64,000 nt of DNA from an uncultured Sunxiuqinia sp. (lineage in GTDB: Bacteria > Bacteroidota > Bacteroidia > Bacteroidales > Prolixibacteraceae), in assembly GCF_963678245.1 (NCBI RefSeq), contig NZ_OY782776.1, positions 513,284 through 577,283 of the forward strand, written 5' to 3'. The notes below the pieces were generated by a model. It searched no databases, was not told the origin of the DNA, and worked only from the letters and a program-made list of their open reading frames with translations. Position numbers and translations under genes: made by a program. This document shows, piece after piece, positions 63,148 to 64,000 of this stretch (its first letter is position 1; each line of letters begins with the position of its first letter).

Positions 63148-64000
63148 ATGAACAAAACTTTGAAATATAAAATTATTGTGCTCTTGTTATTTGTCGGTTT
63201 GGGGCAACTGGCCGCACAGGAAAAGCCCTTGAACCTGAATAGGCCGGAACGTGAACAGTGGTTTGCCGGTTTAGGCTTTGGGATGTTTATCCACTGGAGC
63301 CTGGATGTGCAACTGGGGATGGTGATCAGCCATAGCCTTGTCGGGGCTTCCGACGACTATGTGAACAGGTATTTTAACGAACTTCCGACGACTTTTTACC
63401 CGGAATCGTTCAACCCTGCTGTATGGGCTAAAGCAGCCCGGATGGCCGGGATTAAGTACGTGGTATTCACGACCAAACACCACAACGGGTTCTGCATGTA
63501 CGACACGAAGACAACGGACTTTAACATCATGAACACACCGTACGGGAAAGATATTACTAAGGAGGTCGTGGACGCGTTCAGGAAAGAGGGACTGGCCATC
63601 GGGCTTTACTTTTCACCGGACGACTTTCATTATCTGTATAAGCAGGGCAGGTTCATCTCAAGGACAAGGCCGGAGTCATTTGCTTCGAACAATGAACCAT
63701 TGAAGAGCTATGTGAAGGAACAGATGCAGGAGCTGATGACCCAATACGGAAAGATCGACATTGTGTTTTTGGACGGCATGGAACAATCAGGCAAAACAGC
63801 GGTCGCAAAGGTGTGCTGGGAGGTCAACCCCGATGTGGTTGTTACCCGGGGAGCTATTGAGACACCGGAGCAGGAGACGCCCAATAAACCGCTGCCTTCA
63901 CCCTGGGAGGCCTGTTATACCTTTGGCGACCAATGGCAGTACCGGCCAACGAATGAAGATTATAAGTCAGCCAATGATGTGATCCAAAAACTGATCGAGA
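63148..64000 (+). CDS. GH29 alpha-L-fucosidase, cut by the window end
   Basis: The frame from ATG 63148 stays open to the last base (284 codons). Signal peptide (1-23, ending LAAQ), then the GH29 barrel: WFAGLGFGMFIHWSLD, YVVFTTKHHNGFCMYDTKTTDF, AIGLYFSPDDFH and nucleophile D209 in IDIVFLDGM. Retaining exo-alpha-L-fucosidase that releases fucose (or an alpha-L-galactosyl-type sugar) from glycan ends. The rest of the protein lies beyond the window. With the sulfatase and clan GH-D enzyme this suggests a fucose- and galactose-bearing sulfated glycan. Confidence 0.92.
   Translation, partial: MNKTLKYKIIVLLLFVGLGQLAAQEKPLNLNRPEREQWFAGLGFGMFIHWSLDVQLGMVISHSLVGASDDYVNRYFNELPTTFYPESFNPAVWAKAARMAGIKYVVFTTKHHNGFCMYDTKTTDFNIMNTPYGKDITKEVVDAFRKEGLAIGLYFSPDDFHYLYKQGRFISRTRPESFASNNEPLKSYVKEQMQELMTQYGKIDIVFLDGMEQSGKTAVAKVCWEVNPDVVVTRGAIETPEQETPNKPLPSPWEACYTFGDQWQYRPTNEDYKSANDVIQKLIE

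Noticed and set aside
1..64000. tRNA or rRNA genes
   Set aside because: No cloverleaf-like segment with conserved T-loop and CCA region, and no rRNA-like stretch, was noticed; a covariance-model scan was not possible.

Overview
The window looks like a chromosomal segment of a Bacteroidota bacterium, most likely a marine or anaerobic member of the Bacteroidales/Marinilabiliales. The reasons are the SusC/SusD pair with its own ECF sigma factor and FecR, carboxypeptidase-regulatory-like domains in front of TonB receptors, DUF4374 and RteC-type proteins, weak or absent Shine-Dalgarno sites, and IS3/IS982-type transposase remnants. This placement is inferred from gene families only; no rRNA or marker gene is present.

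Region 1 (1-13902) reads as a metal and iron module. A hemerythrin-like protein and a LuxR-type regulator overlap. They are followed by a heme-type TonB receptor, a small Cys-x2-Cys protein, a flavodoxin (a usual ferredoxin substitute under iron limitation), a second TonB receptor and a DUF4374 lipoprotein resembling the XusA/XusB xenosiderophore pair. A strong hairpin closes this run. A TetR repressor and two half-size ABC exporter-fold subunits follow. Matching GAACA-N-TGTTC palindromes lie over the tetR start and in front of the first ABC gene, so the repressor probably controls itself and the transporter. A CDF zinc/cation exporter follows a truncated methyltransferase.

Region 2 (12762-16555) is a gene graveyard. 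It holds fragments of a methyltransferase, a class I fructose-bisphosphate aldolase, a DUF6520-like peptide, an antisense SusC N-terminus, IS3 and IS982 transposases, an Nramp metal transporter and a GH2-like enzyme. Most are broken by frameshifts, nonsense codons or abrupt junctions.

Region 3 (17144-44108) is a signalling and exopolysaccharide locus. A soluble PAS/GAF histidine kinase converges on a receiver-kinase hybrid and a receiver-HTH regulator. A Wzx/Wzy-type cluster follows: UDP-glucose and GDP-mannose dehydrogenases, flippase, FrhB-like iron-sulfur protein, polysaccharide pyruvyl transferase, glycosyltransferases, EpsG-like polymerase, three hexapeptide acyltransferases, a VpsJ-like protein, DUF354, initiating phosphosugar transferase, Wzi-like barrel, Wza lipoprotein and Wzc kinase. 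The expected product is an acidic, acylated and possibly pyruvylated exopolysaccharide.

Region 4 (44109-46254) has no intact known gene. It contains an IS3 remnant, two strong palindromes, a short reading frame built on an exact 21-base period, a terminator and a decayed rteC, so it looks like the scar of a mobile element.

Region 5 (46255-64000) is a polysaccharide utilisation locus: ECF sigma factor, FecR, STN-containing SusC, SusD, sulfatase, clan GH-D enzyme, six-hairpin glycosidase-like lipoprotein, GH28-like beta-helix protein, GH3 and a GH29 fucosidase cut by the window end, with truncated signal-peptide fragments (two GH97-like) in between. The target is probably a sulfated, galactose/fucose-containing polysaccharide. 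The GH28-GH3-GH29 stretch is visibly richer in G and C than its neighbours, which suggests modular assembly by transfer.
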